In this document: positions 35,377-45,416 of the stretch, piece after piece
How positions within the stretch are numbered: position 1 is the stretch's first letter
Layout of the letters: each line of letters opens with the position of its first letter
Assembly (NCBI GenBank): GCA_965277415.1
Contig: CBDICS010000081.1
Location: 83,695 to 147,694, forward strand
Source of the DNA: JAHDHW01 sp965277415
Lineage (GTDB): Bacteria > Bacteroidota > Bacteroidia > Chitinophagales > Saprospiraceae
Direction: 5' to 3'
DNA: 64,000 nucleotides
Notes under the pieces: model-generated
Seen by the model: only the letters and a program-made list of their open reading frames with translations
Told to the model about the DNA's origin: nothing
The model's database searches: none
Made by a program: the position numbers and the translations under genes

Positions 35377-38300
35377 ATGAAACGAACCTTACCCCTTTTA
35401 TTATTTTTTATGGCGACTTTTATTAGTTCCAGTCTTTATAGTCAAATGACCGTCTCCGGAACGGTTATAGATGAGAAGCAGGAATCTTTAATTGGAGTTA
35501 ATATCCTAGTTGAAGGAACAACTAATGGAGTTGCCACTGATATTAATGGAAAGTATTCGATTGATGTAAAAACTGGCGACGTTTTAGTTTTTACTTATAC
35601 TGGATTTTCAGAACAGAGAATTACAGTTGGTACCGAAACGAATATTAATGTTACACTAGAGGAAGGAACAATCCTTGATGAAGTGGTAGTCGTCGCTTAT
35701 GGTGTTCAGAAAAAAGTAACAGTTACTGGAGCGGTATCTTCGCTTAAGGGAGACCGTCTGGTAGAATCACCCTCTGTTAACTTAACTACTTCTTTGGCTG
35801 GTAGATTACCTGGTTTAGTTGTTATTCAACCAAGTGGTGAGCCAGGGAATGATGATGCTACAATTAGAATTCGTGGAACGAATACCTTAGGGAATAATAG
35901 CCCTTTGATTGTAATTGATGGAATCCCTGACAGGGATGGAGGTATTGGACGTATTAATAGTCAGGATATTGAGTCTGTTTCTGTATTGAAAGATGCTTCT
36001 GCTGCGATTTATGGAGCAAGAGCAGCGAATGGTGCAGTGCTCGTAACAACTAAACGTGGTAAAGCTGGGAAACCAACACTAAGTTATGATTTTAATTTAG
36101 GATGGTCTCAACCAACTCGTATTCCAGAAATGTCAAATGCATTTGAATATGCGAGTATTATGAACGAATTGCCAATTTATAGGTCTATCCCTGTCGGGGA
36201 ATGGGGCGATGCATGGAATAGTATTAAAAGCAGTGGAACCTATGACTCTCCTACACCGGGGATTGGTAGCTTAAGTGCTAATTTTAGTCCAGATGCAGTT
36301 CAAAAGCATCAAGATGGATCAGATCCTTGGGGATTCCCTGATTCAGATTGGTTTGGCGCTACTTTTAAAGATTGGTCTGCTCAAAAACGCCACCATTTAG
36401 GTATTGGCGGAGGAAGCGAGAAAGTTCAATATTATGCTTCTTTAGGTTTTACAGATCAAGATGCTTTTTATAAAAACTCTGCTACCTTCTATAAACAATA
36501 TAGTGTTCGATTAAATTTGAATGCAGAAATTAACCCATACATTTCTACTAATATAGGTATTAATGCAAGACGTGAAGATCGAAACTATCCAACAGAAACC
36601 TCAGGGGCGATCTTCCGGATGTTGATGAGAGGCCGACCTACAGAGCCTGCTGTTTGGCCTAATGGAATGCCTGGTCCGGATATTGAAAATGGACAACAAC
36701 CAGTTGTAATTACTACCAATGCTACAGGTTATGTTTCTAGTCCTTCTGATATCATACAATTGAATGGAGGTGTTGATATCACGAATCCTTGGGTTGATGG
36801 CCTTAAGCTTAGCTTATTAGCTTCAGTAGATAAAAACAATCTTTCTAATAAAATTTGGCAAACACCTTGGGAACTTTATTTCTGGGATAGAGTGACTTTT
36901 GAAGCCGATGGTGTAACCCCTTCATTGGAGGCAGCAACTCGATCTAATTTTACAGATCCAAGATTGACTCAGGTTTCCTCTTCTTTATTAAATACTAATG
37001 TTACTGCATTATTGAGTTTTGATCGACAATTTGGTTCTGATCACAATTTTAGTGCATTAGCAGGTGTTACTCAAGAGCGGTTTGAAGGAGATAACTTTTT
37101 CGCTTTTAGAAGAAACTTTGTTTCTCCTGCACTTGACCAATTATTTGCCGGAGGAGCTGATGCTCAAAATACTGGTGGTAGTGCTTATAATAGAACTCGT
37201 TTGGGTTACTATGGTCGTTTCCAGTATAATTATCAAGAAAAATATCTGGCAGAGTTAATCTGGAGATATGATGGATCATACATCTTCCCTGAAGAAGGCC
37301 GATTTGGTTTCTTCCCTGGAGTGTTATTAGGATGGAATGTGACCAGTGAAGATTGGTTTAGTCCAGAAGCTTTTGATTACTTAAAAGTGCGTTTCTCTTA
37401 TGGTCAGATGGGGAACGATCAGGTTTTCTTTAATGGACAACTACAAGAGTATGCTTATTTACCAACCTATGGTTTTGGTTCATTCCCAATCAATGGTTCT
37501 GTAGCAACTACCTTGACAGAAACAATTCTGGCTAATCCTGATTTTACTTGGGAAAGAGCGAATAATCTAAACATAGGTATTGATGCGAGTCTTTTTGGAA
37601 AGTTTGATTTAATTTTAGAACTCTTTAAAAATACGAGAGATCAAATCCTAATTCAAAAAACGGGTTCTACTCCGGGATCTTCAGGAATCAGCTCTTTACT
37701 TCCTCCTGTTAATGCTGGTGAAGTGGAGAATAAAGGTTTCGAGTTTGCTTTGAATTATAATGGTGGTTCTACTACTGGATCTGGTTTAAGATATACTTTT
37801 GGAGTCAATGGTGGCTATGCTCAAAATGAAGTCATTTTTATGGATGAGGTACCAGGGGCACCTGATTATCAACTACAAGAAGGCAAACCAATCGGTGCTT
37901 ATTTAGTTTATGAGTCGGATGGTGCATTTTTAGATCAAGCAGCAATTGATGCAAATTCGCTTGACTACAGCGCGGTGACACCTCAATTGATTCCTGGTGA
38001 TATGAAATTTAAGGATCAAAATAATGATGGTGTAATAGATGGCGATGATCAAATACGACTTGATGAGAATCTAATCCCTAAATTCAATTTTGGTATTTCA
38101 TTTAGAGCAGATTATAAAAACTTTGATTTCTCCATGTTATGGCAAGGTGCTACGGGGGCTTCAGTGCCTGTACAAACAGAGTCAGGAGATATTGGAAACT
38201 ATTTGAAAAACAGTTATGATAATCGTTGGACAATAGATAATCCAAGTAGCGAGCATCCAAGATTAGCAAGTCGTGGAGATACCTACTATACTGGAGGAAA

Positions 38301-38553
38301 TTTTGGAAACAATACTTATTTCCTTTTTGATAAAGATTATATCCGATTGAAAACACTTGAGTTGGGCTATACCCTTGGAAGTGATGGAATTGTAGGAAAA
38401 GCAGGGTTTAGTAGCTTGAGAATCTTTGTTAATGGATTCAACTTATTTACTGTTGATAAGCATAAAGTATTTGACCCTGAGTCGAACTCTAGTACTGGAG
38501 TATTTTATCCTCAATCAAGGGTACTAAATGTTGGTTTCGGTTTAAGGTTATAA
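35377..38553 (+). CDS. susC: SusC-like TonB-dependent outer-membrane transporter
   Basis: The start is ATG 35377 (MKRTLPLLLFFMATFISSSL); the frame extends upstream only through a TTG. 1058 aa. Signal peptide, then CarboxypepD_reg-like domain (MTVSGTVIDEKQESLIGVNI), TonB-linked plug (LDEVVVVAYGVQKK, SVLKDASAAIYGARAANGAV) and the large barrel, ending RVLNVGFGLRL. The motif KDASAAIYGARA is diagnostic for SusC/RagA. It forms the outer-membrane channel of a polysaccharide utilisation locus and works with the SusD encoded 55 bases downstream. Downstream galactosidases suggest galactose-containing oligosaccharides as substrate. Confidence 0.95.
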   Translation: MKRTLPLLLFFMATFISSSLYSQMTVSGTVIDEKQESLIGVNILVEGTTNGVATDINGKYSIDVKTGDVLVFTYTGFSEQRITVGTETNINVTLEEGTILDEVVVVAYGVQKKVTVTGAVSSLKGDRLVESPSVNLTTSLAGRLPGLVVIQPSGEPGNDDATIRIRGTNTLGNNSPLIVIDGIPDRDGGIGRINSQDIESVSVLKDASAAIYGARAANGAVLVTTKRGKAGKPTLSYDFNLGWSQPTRIPEMSNAFEYASIMNELPIYRSIPVGEWGDAWNSIKSSGTYDSPTPGIGSLSANFSPDAVQKHQDGSDPWGFPDSDWFGATFKDWSAQKRHHLGIGGGSEKVQYYASLGFTDQDAFYKNSATFYKQYSVRLNLNAEINPYISTNIGINARREDRNYPTETSGAIFRMLMRGRPTEPAVWPNGMPGPDIENGQQPVVITTNATGYVSSPSDIIQLNGGVDITNPWVDGLKLSLLASVDKNNLSNKIWQTPWELYFWDRVTFEADGVTPSLEAATRSNFTDPRLTQVSSSLLNTNVTALLSFDRQFGSDHNFSALAGVTQERFEGDNFFAFRRNFVSPALDQLFAGGADAQNTGGSAYNRTRLGYYGRFQYNYQEKYLAELIWRYDGSYIFPEEGRFGFFPGVLLGWNVTSEDWFSPEAFDYLKVRFSYGQMGNDQVFFNGQLQEYAYLPTYGFGSFPINGSVATTLTETILANPDFTWERANNLNIGIDASLFGKFDLILELFKNTRDQILIQKTGSTPGSSGISSLLPPVNAGEVENKGFEFALNYNGGSTTGSGLRYTFGVNGGYAQNEVIFMDEVPGAPDYQLQEGKPIGAYLVYESDGAFLDQAAIDANSLDYSAVTPQLIPGDMKFKDQNNDGVIDGDDQIRLDENLIPKFNFGISFRADYKNFDFSMLWQGATGASVPVQTESGDIGNYLKNSYDNRWTIDNPSSEHPRLASRGDTYYTGGNFGNNTYFLFDKDYIRLKTLELGYTLGSDGIVGKAGFSSLRIFVNGFNLFTVDKHKVFDPESNSSTGVFYPQSRVLNVGFGLRL

Positions 38554-38608
38554 ATAACATAAAAAATTACTTATTAATAATTTAACCAATTACTTAAATT
38601 ATTTTAGA

Positions 38609-40492
38609 ATGAAAAAAAATAAATTATTCAGACTCGTCCTACCCTTGTTTTTATTGACGGTATTTGTACAAGTTTCATGTGATAAAGGCATTTTGGAGAC
38701 TGATCCGCTAGACAGAATTTCGTCTGATGCGACCTGGTCCGATGGTGCTTTGTCTGAAGCTTTTATCTTTAATGTTTATTCTTTCTTGGGATATGGAGGT
38801 TTTGAAGAGCAAGCATTGGCGGCATACACGGATGAAGCCATGTTTACGCATGCAGGTAGACCAATCCCACCTTTAAATGAAGGAACTGAAAGCCCAACAA
38901 ATTTGGCTTTTATGAGTCCTACTTATGAGTGGAACAATATGTACCTGGCGATCAGGTCCGCTAATATTGCTCTGACAGAATTGCCTGCTGCTACGATTGA
39001 TGAAACTTTAAAAGAGCGCCTTACGGGTGAAGCACGATTCCTTCGAGCATATTACTATCAACAGTTGGTTAGATATTTTGGTGGTGTACCTATTATTGAC
39101 AGACCTTATGGTTTGGATGAAGATTATAGTGTTGCTAGAAATACCTATAGCGAATGTGTGGATTTTATGATCGCAGATTTGGATGAAGCGATTAGATTAT
39201 TGGAAGGAAAAGGTGCGACTGGAGGAAGGGCTTCCAAACTAAGTGCCCTCGCACTTAAATCCAGAATACTATTATATGCTGCAAGTGATCTGCACGATGG
39301 CCCGACGGCTTCTTCTAACTCTTCGGTATTAGGATCATATTCTAATTTAGAATTGTTAGCGTATACTTCAGGAGATCAAAACACTAGATGGCAAACTGCT
39401 CAAGCTGCTGCTCAGGCTGCTTTGGCTGAAGGAGCTGGATATAAATTAGATTTGTCAGGACCTGTTTCCGCAAGTGAAGGTCAGGCTAATTACACCGCTA
39501 TGGCAATGGGCGGCGGTAGTTCTGCAGCTGATGCGGCGGCGGCAGTAGAATTAGTATTCCACCGCTCTGCTACATCTGATTATACAGTTGAATCAAACTG
39601 GCCTTTAGGAGGGTTGCATTATGGAATCAATAATGGACCAAATGGCTATCACAATTGGGCTGGAAATACACCTATTCAGCAATTGGTAGATGATTATGAA
39701 ATGATGGATGGTTCTCAATTTGATTGGAATGATCCTGCTAATGCAGCTGATCCTTATACAGATAGAGATCCTCGTTTTTATGCGACAATACTTTATGATG
39801 GAGCCGATTGGAAACCAAGACCTTCTGACGTAGCAGGTATTGATCCGGTTGACCAAATCCAAACTGGATATTATGATGATGGGGCAGGTGGAGTAATCAA
39901 TGGTGTTGATACAAGAGAATCTACTATTGAAAACTGGAATGGTAGCCGTACTCATTATTATACACGTAAATTTATTGATCCAAACCCTGCATTAGCAGAT
40001 AATCAATCTAGCACGCAAGAAGTACCTTGGCCTTTTATTCGATATACTGAAATCGTTCTTAATTATGTTGAGGCAAGTTTAGAGTTAGGACAAGAAGATG
40101 AAGCTAGAGATTGGCTTAATAAAATTAGATTTAGAGCGGGAATGCCAGCAATCAATGATGCTGGACAAGACCTTATTGATCGCTATAGAAATGAACGAAG
40201 AATCGAACTCGTTTATGAGGAACATCGCTACCATGATGCAAGGAGGTGGATGATTGCGGCAGAAACATTAGGTAGAGGAATCCAAGCTATTAATGTACAA
40301 GCAACACTTATAGCGGGACAATCTCCTCATGTACCATATCGATTTGATAAATCAGTATATGATTATGAATATACGGTATTCGATAATACAGAAGTAGAAA
40401 CCAGAACGTGGGTAGACCGAATGTACTACCGACCAATTACAAGAGATGAAATAAACAGGAATGCACTGTTGGTTCAGAATCCTGATTATTAG
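38609..40492 (+). CDS. susD: SusD/RagB-family surface glycan-binding lipoprotein
   Basis: 627 aa. Lipobox QVSCDKG (Cys24). SusD features are ILETDPLDRIS near the N-terminus, WNNMYLAIRSANIAL, RFLRAYYYQQLVRYFGGVP, the tetratricopeptide-like helices, then NERRIELVYEEHRYHDARRW at the C-terminal part. It caps the SusC barrel and binds oligosaccharide. The stop codon lies at the base of a long hairpin that follows. Confidence 0.95.
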   Translation: MKKNKLFRLVLPLFLLTVFVQVSCDKGILETDPLDRISSDATWSDGALSEAFIFNVYSFLGYGGFEEQALAAYTDEAMFTHAGRPIPPLNEGTESPTNLAFMSPTYEWNNMYLAIRSANIALTELPAATIDETLKERLTGEARFLRAYYYQQLVRYFGGVPIIDRPYGLDEDYSVARNTYSECVDFMIADLDEAIRLLEGKGATGGRASKLSALALKSRILLYAASDLHDGPTASSNSSVLGSYSNLELLAYTSGDQNTRWQTAQAAAQAALAEGAGYKLDLSGPVSASEGQANYTAMAMGGGSSAADAAAAVELVFHRSATSDYTVESNWPLGGLHYGINNGPNGYHNWAGNTPIQQLVDDYEMMDGSQFDWNDPANAADPYTDRDPRFYATILYDGADWKPRPSDVAGIDPVDQIQTGYYDDGAGGVINGVDTRESTIENWNGSRTHYYTRKFIDPNPALADNQSSTQEVPWPFIRYTEIVLNYVEASLELGQEDEARDWLNKIRFRAGMPAINDAGQDLIDRYRNERRIELVYEEHRYHDARRWMIAAETLGRGIQAINVQATLIAGQSPHVPYRFDKSVYDYEYTVFDNTEVETRTWVDRMYYRPITRDEINRNALLVQNPDY

Positions 40493-40578
40493 ATCATATT
40501 GGGAATTTGGGCTTTGAGCTGAAGTATAAGCGGAAGATTGGCGTTTGTAGGCCAAATGCTAAATCTCCAATATGATCT
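40491..40578 (+). repeat. Long hairpin after susD
   Basis: AGATCATATTGG at the susD stop pairs perfectly with CCAATATGATCT at 40567-40578, with further inner pairing (AATTTGGGC / GGCCAAAT). It may end or stabilise the susCD transcript. Confidence 0.6.
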
Positions 40579-40661
40579 TAATAAAGAACAGACTTGTCAT
40601 TGGGCATTTAGAAGTTTTATTTTAAATACTAGTGACAAATGACTTTGATGTGGAATTAAAT

Positions 40662-40695
40662 TAAATCTATCCTCTATTAATTGGGGATAGATTTA
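40662..40695 (+). terminator. Terminator-like hairpin or attenuator between susD and the FG-GAP gene
   Basis: TAAATCTATCC pairs with GGATAGATTTA around a 12-base loop, followed by a T-rich stretch. It overlaps the longest upstream reading frame of the next gene, arguing that the gene really starts later (about 40729). It could reduce expression of the downstream genes relative to susCD. Confidence 0.65.
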
Positions 40696-40728
40696 TTATT
40701 TTTAGGACTTATTATAGAACAACAGCCT

Positions 40729-43700
40729 TTGAATTCGAAAATAATTTATACTTGCTTGCTCTACTCGATATTATCTTTTCTTAATTGTAAAAACGATAAT
40801 TCAAAAACACCTGATGCTGAAGTAGGAAAAGCAAATACTTCCTCTTTGTTTAATTTACTTCCACCTTCCCAAACCAATGTCGATTTTATAAACAAATTGG
40901 AAGAAGGTTTGAATACGAATGTTTTGATGTATGAATATTTCTATAATGGAGGAGGTCTTGCTACAGGTGACTTCAATGGAGATGATTTGCCGGATATTTA
41001 TTTTACTTCCAATATGGGAACGAATACATTTTATTTGAACAAAGGCAATTTACAGTTTGAAGATATCACCAAGCTATCAGGCGCAGGAGGCCGCCGTGGT
41101 CCTTGGAAGACGGGAGTATCTGTTGTCGATATTAATGGAGATAATCGCCTCGATATATATTTATGTTATTCTGGAGCGCTTCCGGAATTAAAGCGCGCCA
41201 ATCAGTTATTTATCAACCAGGGGAATAATGCCAATGGCATTCCGGTATTCGAAGAGAAAGCTGCTGAATATGGATTGGCGAGCAAAGGATTTAGCAATCA
41301 AAGTTACTTTTTTGATTATGATAGAGATGGAGATTTAGACATGCTCTTATTAAATCATAATCCTAAATCTTTACCTGTTCTTAATGAAAAAACGACTGCC
41401 GAAAAGATGGCAGAAGATGACCCTTACAGAGGAGTAAGACTCTTTCGGCAAGAAGATAATGGACGATTTAAAGACTTTACACTGAAGTCAGGAATCAATG
41501 GCTCTTCATTGAGCTATGGATTGGGAATTGGCATCGCAGATTTAAATCAAGATGGCTGGCCAGATTTTTATGTGTCTAATGATTATACCATTCCGGATTA
41601 TCTATATATCAATAATCAAGATGGCACGTTTGATAATCAGTTACAAAATAGTCTTAGATATAATAGTCATTTCTCAATGGGTAATGATATCGCAGATTTA
41701 AATAATGATACCTGGTCCGATATCATCACACTTGACATGTTGCCAGAAGATAATGAACGGCAGAAACTTTTGATGGCGCCCGATAATTATTCCAAGTTTG
41801 ATTTGAATGTTAGAAGTGGTTTCTATTATCAATACATGCGCAACATGTTGCAGCTCAATAATGGAAATGGCACCTTTAGTGAAATTGGACAATTAGCAGG
41901 TATCTCTAATACGGACTGGAGTTGGGCCGTTTTAGCAGCCGATTATGATAATGATGGCTGGAAAGATTTGTATATCACCAATGGCTATCACAGAGATTAT
42001 ACGAATCTGGATTTTATCAATTTTATGAATGACTTTGTAGCAAAGAAGGGTAGACTTCAGCGAGAGGATGTGCTTGAAATTATTAGTAATATGCCAGCTT
42101 CAGATGTAGTGAATTACATGTTTGAAAATAACCATTTATCCTTTACAAACAAAACGAAAGATTGGGGCTTAGACTATACTTCAAATAGTAATGGTGCTGC
42201 ATATGCGGATCTGGATAATGATGGCGATCTTGATTTGATTGTCAATAATATTAATAAACCAGCTTTTATTTTTCAAAATGAATCTCAAAAATCCAGCAAT
42301 AATCATTTTTTAAAAATTAAGTTGAATGGCCTCGGTAAAAACACGCAAGGAATCGGTGCCCAAATTAGAATATACCATAAAGGCAATATCCAACAATTAG
42401 AGCAATATACTTCACGGGGCTATCTATCTGCTGTAGATCCAGTCTTACATTTTGGATTAGGCGAAAGTGAAAAAATAGATTCTTTGATTGTTCTTTGGCC
42501 AAATGGTAAGCGCCAGAAAGTGGAAAATATAGAAGGTAATCAAACGATTGCATTAGCTGAAAAAAATGCAATCGCTCTGTCAGATAGAGTGAATCAAACG
42601 CCGACCATCTTTACAAAAATAGATAGCAAGATTAATTTTAAAAATAAGGAAGAACCTTTTAGAGATTTTGACCGCCAGCTATTATTGCTTAGTGAGTTAT
42701 CACACCAAGGGCCTTGTTTAACTAAGGGAGATTTGAATGGTGATGGTTTAGAAGATGTTTTTATTGGTGGGAGTAAAGGACAAGCTGGAGCGATTTATTT
42801 TCAACAAAAGAATAAACAATTCCGTTTACAAAACACGACTGTCTTTAATGAAGATCAAAATAGGGAAGATACAGATGCAGCGATCTTTGATGCCAATAAT
42901 GATGGACATCTAGATATCTATGTTGCTAGTGGAGGTTATCATAACTTTTCTCCTTCAAGCGAAGTTTTACAGGATCGCATATATTATAATGATGGTAAAG
43001 GACGATTTTCGAAAAACAATAATGCGCTACCAGCATTTTTTGAAAGTACATCCTGTATTGCTGTTAATGACTTTAATAAAGATGGGTATCCCGATATCTT
43101 TGTAGGTGCGAGACTGGTTCCTGGACGGTATCCTGAAATTCCTTCGAGTGCTTTGTTGATTAACGATGGACAAGGACATTTTTCCAATCAGATTGAAACG
43201 CTGGCGCCTGGGCTAAAAAATCACGGTATGATCACAGATGCAGAATGGATAGACCTCAATGGAGATGATCAAAAAGATTTAGTGGTGATAGGAGAGTGGT
43301 TGCCCTTATCTGTTTTTATTGTTAGTGATGGAAAACTAGAAAATAAGACGGCTGATTATTTCGACAAAGAGTATAGTGGCTGGTGGAACACCATAGAAGT
43401 AGCTGATTTTAATAATGATCAAAGACCAGATTTATTAGTTGGCAATATGGGACTTAATACACAATTCAAAGTTTCAAAAAGCGAACCTGCTGAGCTATAT
43501 TATAAAGATTTTGATAAAAATGGTTCTGTCGATCCCTTGTTCTGTTTTTATGTGCAAGGTAAAAGTTACCCTTATGTAACCAGAGATGAATTAGTCAAAC
43601 AACTTTCTTATTTGAGGCCTAAGTTTAATAACTATAAGAGTTATGCGAATGTTGGAATTATGGACATTTTTAAACAAAATGAGATGAGCGATGCCATGCA

Positions 43701-44067
43701 TTTGATTGCCGACCATGCGGAGACTAGTTTGTTTTTAAATACAAATGACAAATTCAAATTTCAGCCATTACCCAAGGAAGCACAGTATGCACCAGTAACA
43801 GCTACCAAGTCTTTTGATTTTGATAATGATGGAAATTTAGATATACTGCTTTGTGGAAATAATAGCCATATCAAATTGCGCTTGGGGAGTATTGAGGCCA
43901 ATTATGGCACCTTACTCCTTGGTCAGGGTAATGGTACTTTTGAATATAAAACACAAGCCCAATCAGGTCTGAATATTAAAGGTGATGTAAAAGATATTTT
44001 GCAAATTGATGACCTATTATTTTTTGGAATTAATCAAGGACAAATAACTAACTATAAAATAAATTGA
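40729..44067 (+). CDS. FG-GAP/VCBS repeat lipoprotein with ASPIC/UnbV domain
   Basis: No ATG is available in the N-terminal part. A TTG at 40729 gives LNSKIIYTCLLYSILSFLNC, a lipoprotein signal with Cys20, and is the best start (about 1112 aa). It carries many calcium-binding beta-propeller repeats of the type DFNGDDLPDIYF, DYDRDGDLDMLL, DLDNDGDLDLIV in two blocks (about 70-500 and 660-1100). Between them is an ASPIC/UnbV segment (GIGAQIRIYHKGN, LHFGLGESEKIDSLIVLWPN). Such CRTAC1-like proteins often accompany SusCD pairs and are surface-exposed; the biochemical role is not known. Its TGA overlaps the next TTG start. Confidence 0.85.
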   Translation: MNSKIIYTCLLYSILSFLNCKNDNSKTPDAEVGKANTSSLFNLLPPSQTNVDFINKLEEGLNTNVLMYEYFYNGGGLATGDFNGDDLPDIYFTSNMGTNTFYLNKGNLQFEDITKLSGAGGRRGPWKTGVSVVDINGDNRLDIYLCYSGALPELKRANQLFINQGNNANGIPVFEEKAAEYGLASKGFSNQSYFFDYDRDGDLDMLLLNHNPKSLPVLNEKTTAEKMAEDDPYRGVRLFRQEDNGRFKDFTLKSGINGSSLSYGLGIGIADLNQDGWPDFYVSNDYTIPDYLYINNQDGTFDNQLQNSLRYNSHFSMGNDIADLNNDTWSDIITLDMLPEDNERQKLLMAPDNYSKFDLNVRSGFYYQYMRNMLQLNNGNGTFSEIGQLAGISNTDWSWAVLAADYDNDGWKDLYITNGYHRDYTNLDFINFMNDFVAKKGRLQREDVLEIISNMPASDVVNYMFENNHLSFTNKTKDWGLDYTSNSNGAAYADLDNDGDLDLIVNNINKPAFIFQNESQKSSNNHFLKIKLNGLGKNTQGIGAQIRIYHKGNIQQLEQYTSRGYLSAVDPVLHFGLGESEKIDSLIVLWPNGKRQKVENIEGNQTIALAEKNAIALSDRVNQTPTIFTKIDSKINFKNKEEPFRDFDRQLLLLSELSHQGPCLTKGDLNGDGLEDVFIGGSKGQAGAIYFQQKNKQFRLQNTTVFNEDQNREDTDAAIFDANNDGHLDIYVASGGYHNFSPSSEVLQDRIYYNDGKGRFSKNNNALPAFFESTSCIAVNDFNKDGYPDIFVGARLVPGRYPEIPSSALLINDGQGHFSNQIETLAPGLKNHGMITDAEWIDLNGDDQKDLVVIGEWLPLSVFIVSDGKLENKTADYFDKEYSGWWNTIEVADFNNDQRPDLLVGNMGLNTQFKVSKSEPAELYYKDFDKNGSVDPLFCFYVQGKSYPYVTRDELVKQLSYLRPKFNNYKSYANVGIMDIFKQNEMSDAMHLIADHAETSLFLNTNDKFKFQPLPKEAQYAPVTATKSFDFDNDGNLDILLCGNNSHIKLRLGSIEANYGTLLLGQGNGTFEYKTQAQSGLNIKGDVKDILQIDDLLFFGINQGQITNYKIN

Positions 44068-45416
44068 ACGTTTCATTTAATCGTATACTAATCTTTCTCT
44101 TTTTCAATTGTTGTTTTCTTTTTTTACAATGTTCAAAAAAAGAAAACCCTGTTTTTACAGAAGAAGAAGTAGCTATTCATTGGGCAGAACTATCTCTGGA
44201 TATTACTAAAAATACAAAAGCAAATTCTCCTACTTTTGCCTCCCGATGCTTTGCTTATATTGGATTGACAATGTATGAATCTATCGTTCACGGATTCGAT
44301 GAATACAATTCTTTGACTGGGCAATTAAGTGAATTAAATAGTTTGCCCTTACCCGAAAAGAATACTAATTACGAATGGATACTTTCATTGAATGCAGGCC
44401 AGGCTGAAATACTTAGAAATATTTATGTGCAAACAGCAGATAGTAATAAAGTGAAAATAGATTCACTTGAACAATTGGTATATGAAAGTTTTTCTTCTAA
44501 AATAAAAGATAAGAAAATAGCACAACGTTCTGCTGCATATGGAAAAAGCATAGCAAAAAGTATTTTCGAATGGTCAAAGACCGACGGCGGACATCGAGGC
44601 TATCTAAAAAACTTTGATAAATCATTGGTGCATCCAGATCATCCCGGTGCATGGAAGCCACCGCTCTTTGCTCAATCTTTCAGTCATCACCCTCTGCATC
44701 CACATTGGGGAAAAAATAGAACTTTTCTTCCTATTAATGCAAGGATACCCCATCCAGAAATGATTCTTTATGATACCAGTGCTACATCGGCTTATTATCA
44801 ACAGTTCTTAGCGGTGTATGAAAAAGATAAAGTATTGACCCAAGAAGAAAAGGAAGCAGCAATTTGGTGGGGGGATGATCCCGATGAGACGTTTACACCG
44901 CCAGGACATTCTTATTATATCGCTACGATAGCACTCAAAGCAAAACGATCAGAACTAATAATTTGCGCACAGACTTATGCTCGAATTGGCCTCGCCGTAG
45001 CAGATGCTTTTATTAATTGTTGGAAGTGGAAATATCATTTCTTTTCAGAAAGACCGAATACTTTTATTCCTCAATTCATAGATGAAGAATGGGAATCTTT
45101 TTGGCCTGATCCCCCATTTCCATCCTTCCCATCAGGGCATGCGATTCAGGCTGCCGCTGCCACAACCGTGATGATTGATTTGTTTGGCGATGAGTTTAGT
45201 TTTGTTGATAGAGCACATGAGGGAAGAGAAAGAGATGAAGTAAAAGAAACTGATTTTGTTATTCGATCTTTTGATCGATTTTCGGACGTAGCCAAAGAGA
45301 CCGCAGACTCTAGGTTTTATGGAGGCATCCACACTGCACAGGATAATGATGTAGGACTGGAAGAAGGAACTAAAATTGCAAAACATGTAAACCAATTAAA
45401 TTGGAAAAAAAATTAA
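44064..45416 (+). CDS. Vanadium-dependent haloperoxidase/PAP2-like lipoprotein
   Basis: 450 aa from a TTG start that overlaps the previous stop by four bases (TTGA). The signal ends CFLFLQCSKKENP (lipobox Cys near residue 23). The vanadate/phosphate pocket is complete: K-x6-RP in KYHFFSERP, PSGHA (His359) and SRFYGGIHTAQD. All known residues for vanadium haloperoxidases or acid phosphatases are thus present; which activity it has cannot be told. The order SusC-SusD-CRTAC1-haloperoxidase-CRTAC1 recurs in Bacteroidota. Its 3' end overlaps the next gene by 16 bases. Confidence 0.87.
   Translation: MNVSFNRILIFLFFNCCFLFLQCSKKENPVFTEEEVAIHWAELSLDITKNTKANSPTFASRCFAYIGLTMYESIVHGFDEYNSLTGQLSELNSLPLPEKNTNYEWILSLNAGQAEILRNIYVQTADSNKVKIDSLEQLVYESFSSKIKDKKIAQRSAAYGKSIAKSIFEWSKTDGGHRGYLKNFDKSLVHPDHPGAWKPPLFAQSFSHHPLHPHWGKNRTFLPINARIPHPEMILYDTSATSAYYQQFLAVYEKDKVLTQEEKEAAIWWGDDPDETFTPPGHSYYIATIALKAKRSELIICAQTYARIGLAVADAFINCWKWKYHFFSERPNTFIPQFIDEEWESFWPDPPFPSFPSGHAIQAAAATTVMIDLFGDEFSFVDRAHEGRERDEVKETDFVIRSFDRFSDVAKETADSRFYGGIHTAQDNDVGLEEGTKIAKHVNQLNWKKN

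Noticed and set aside
40681..40728. N-terminal extension of the FG-GAP protein from TTG 40681
   Set aside because: This stretch overlaps a perfect 11-bp-arm hairpin and puts extra residues before a clear lipoprotein signal; the start at 40729 fits better.
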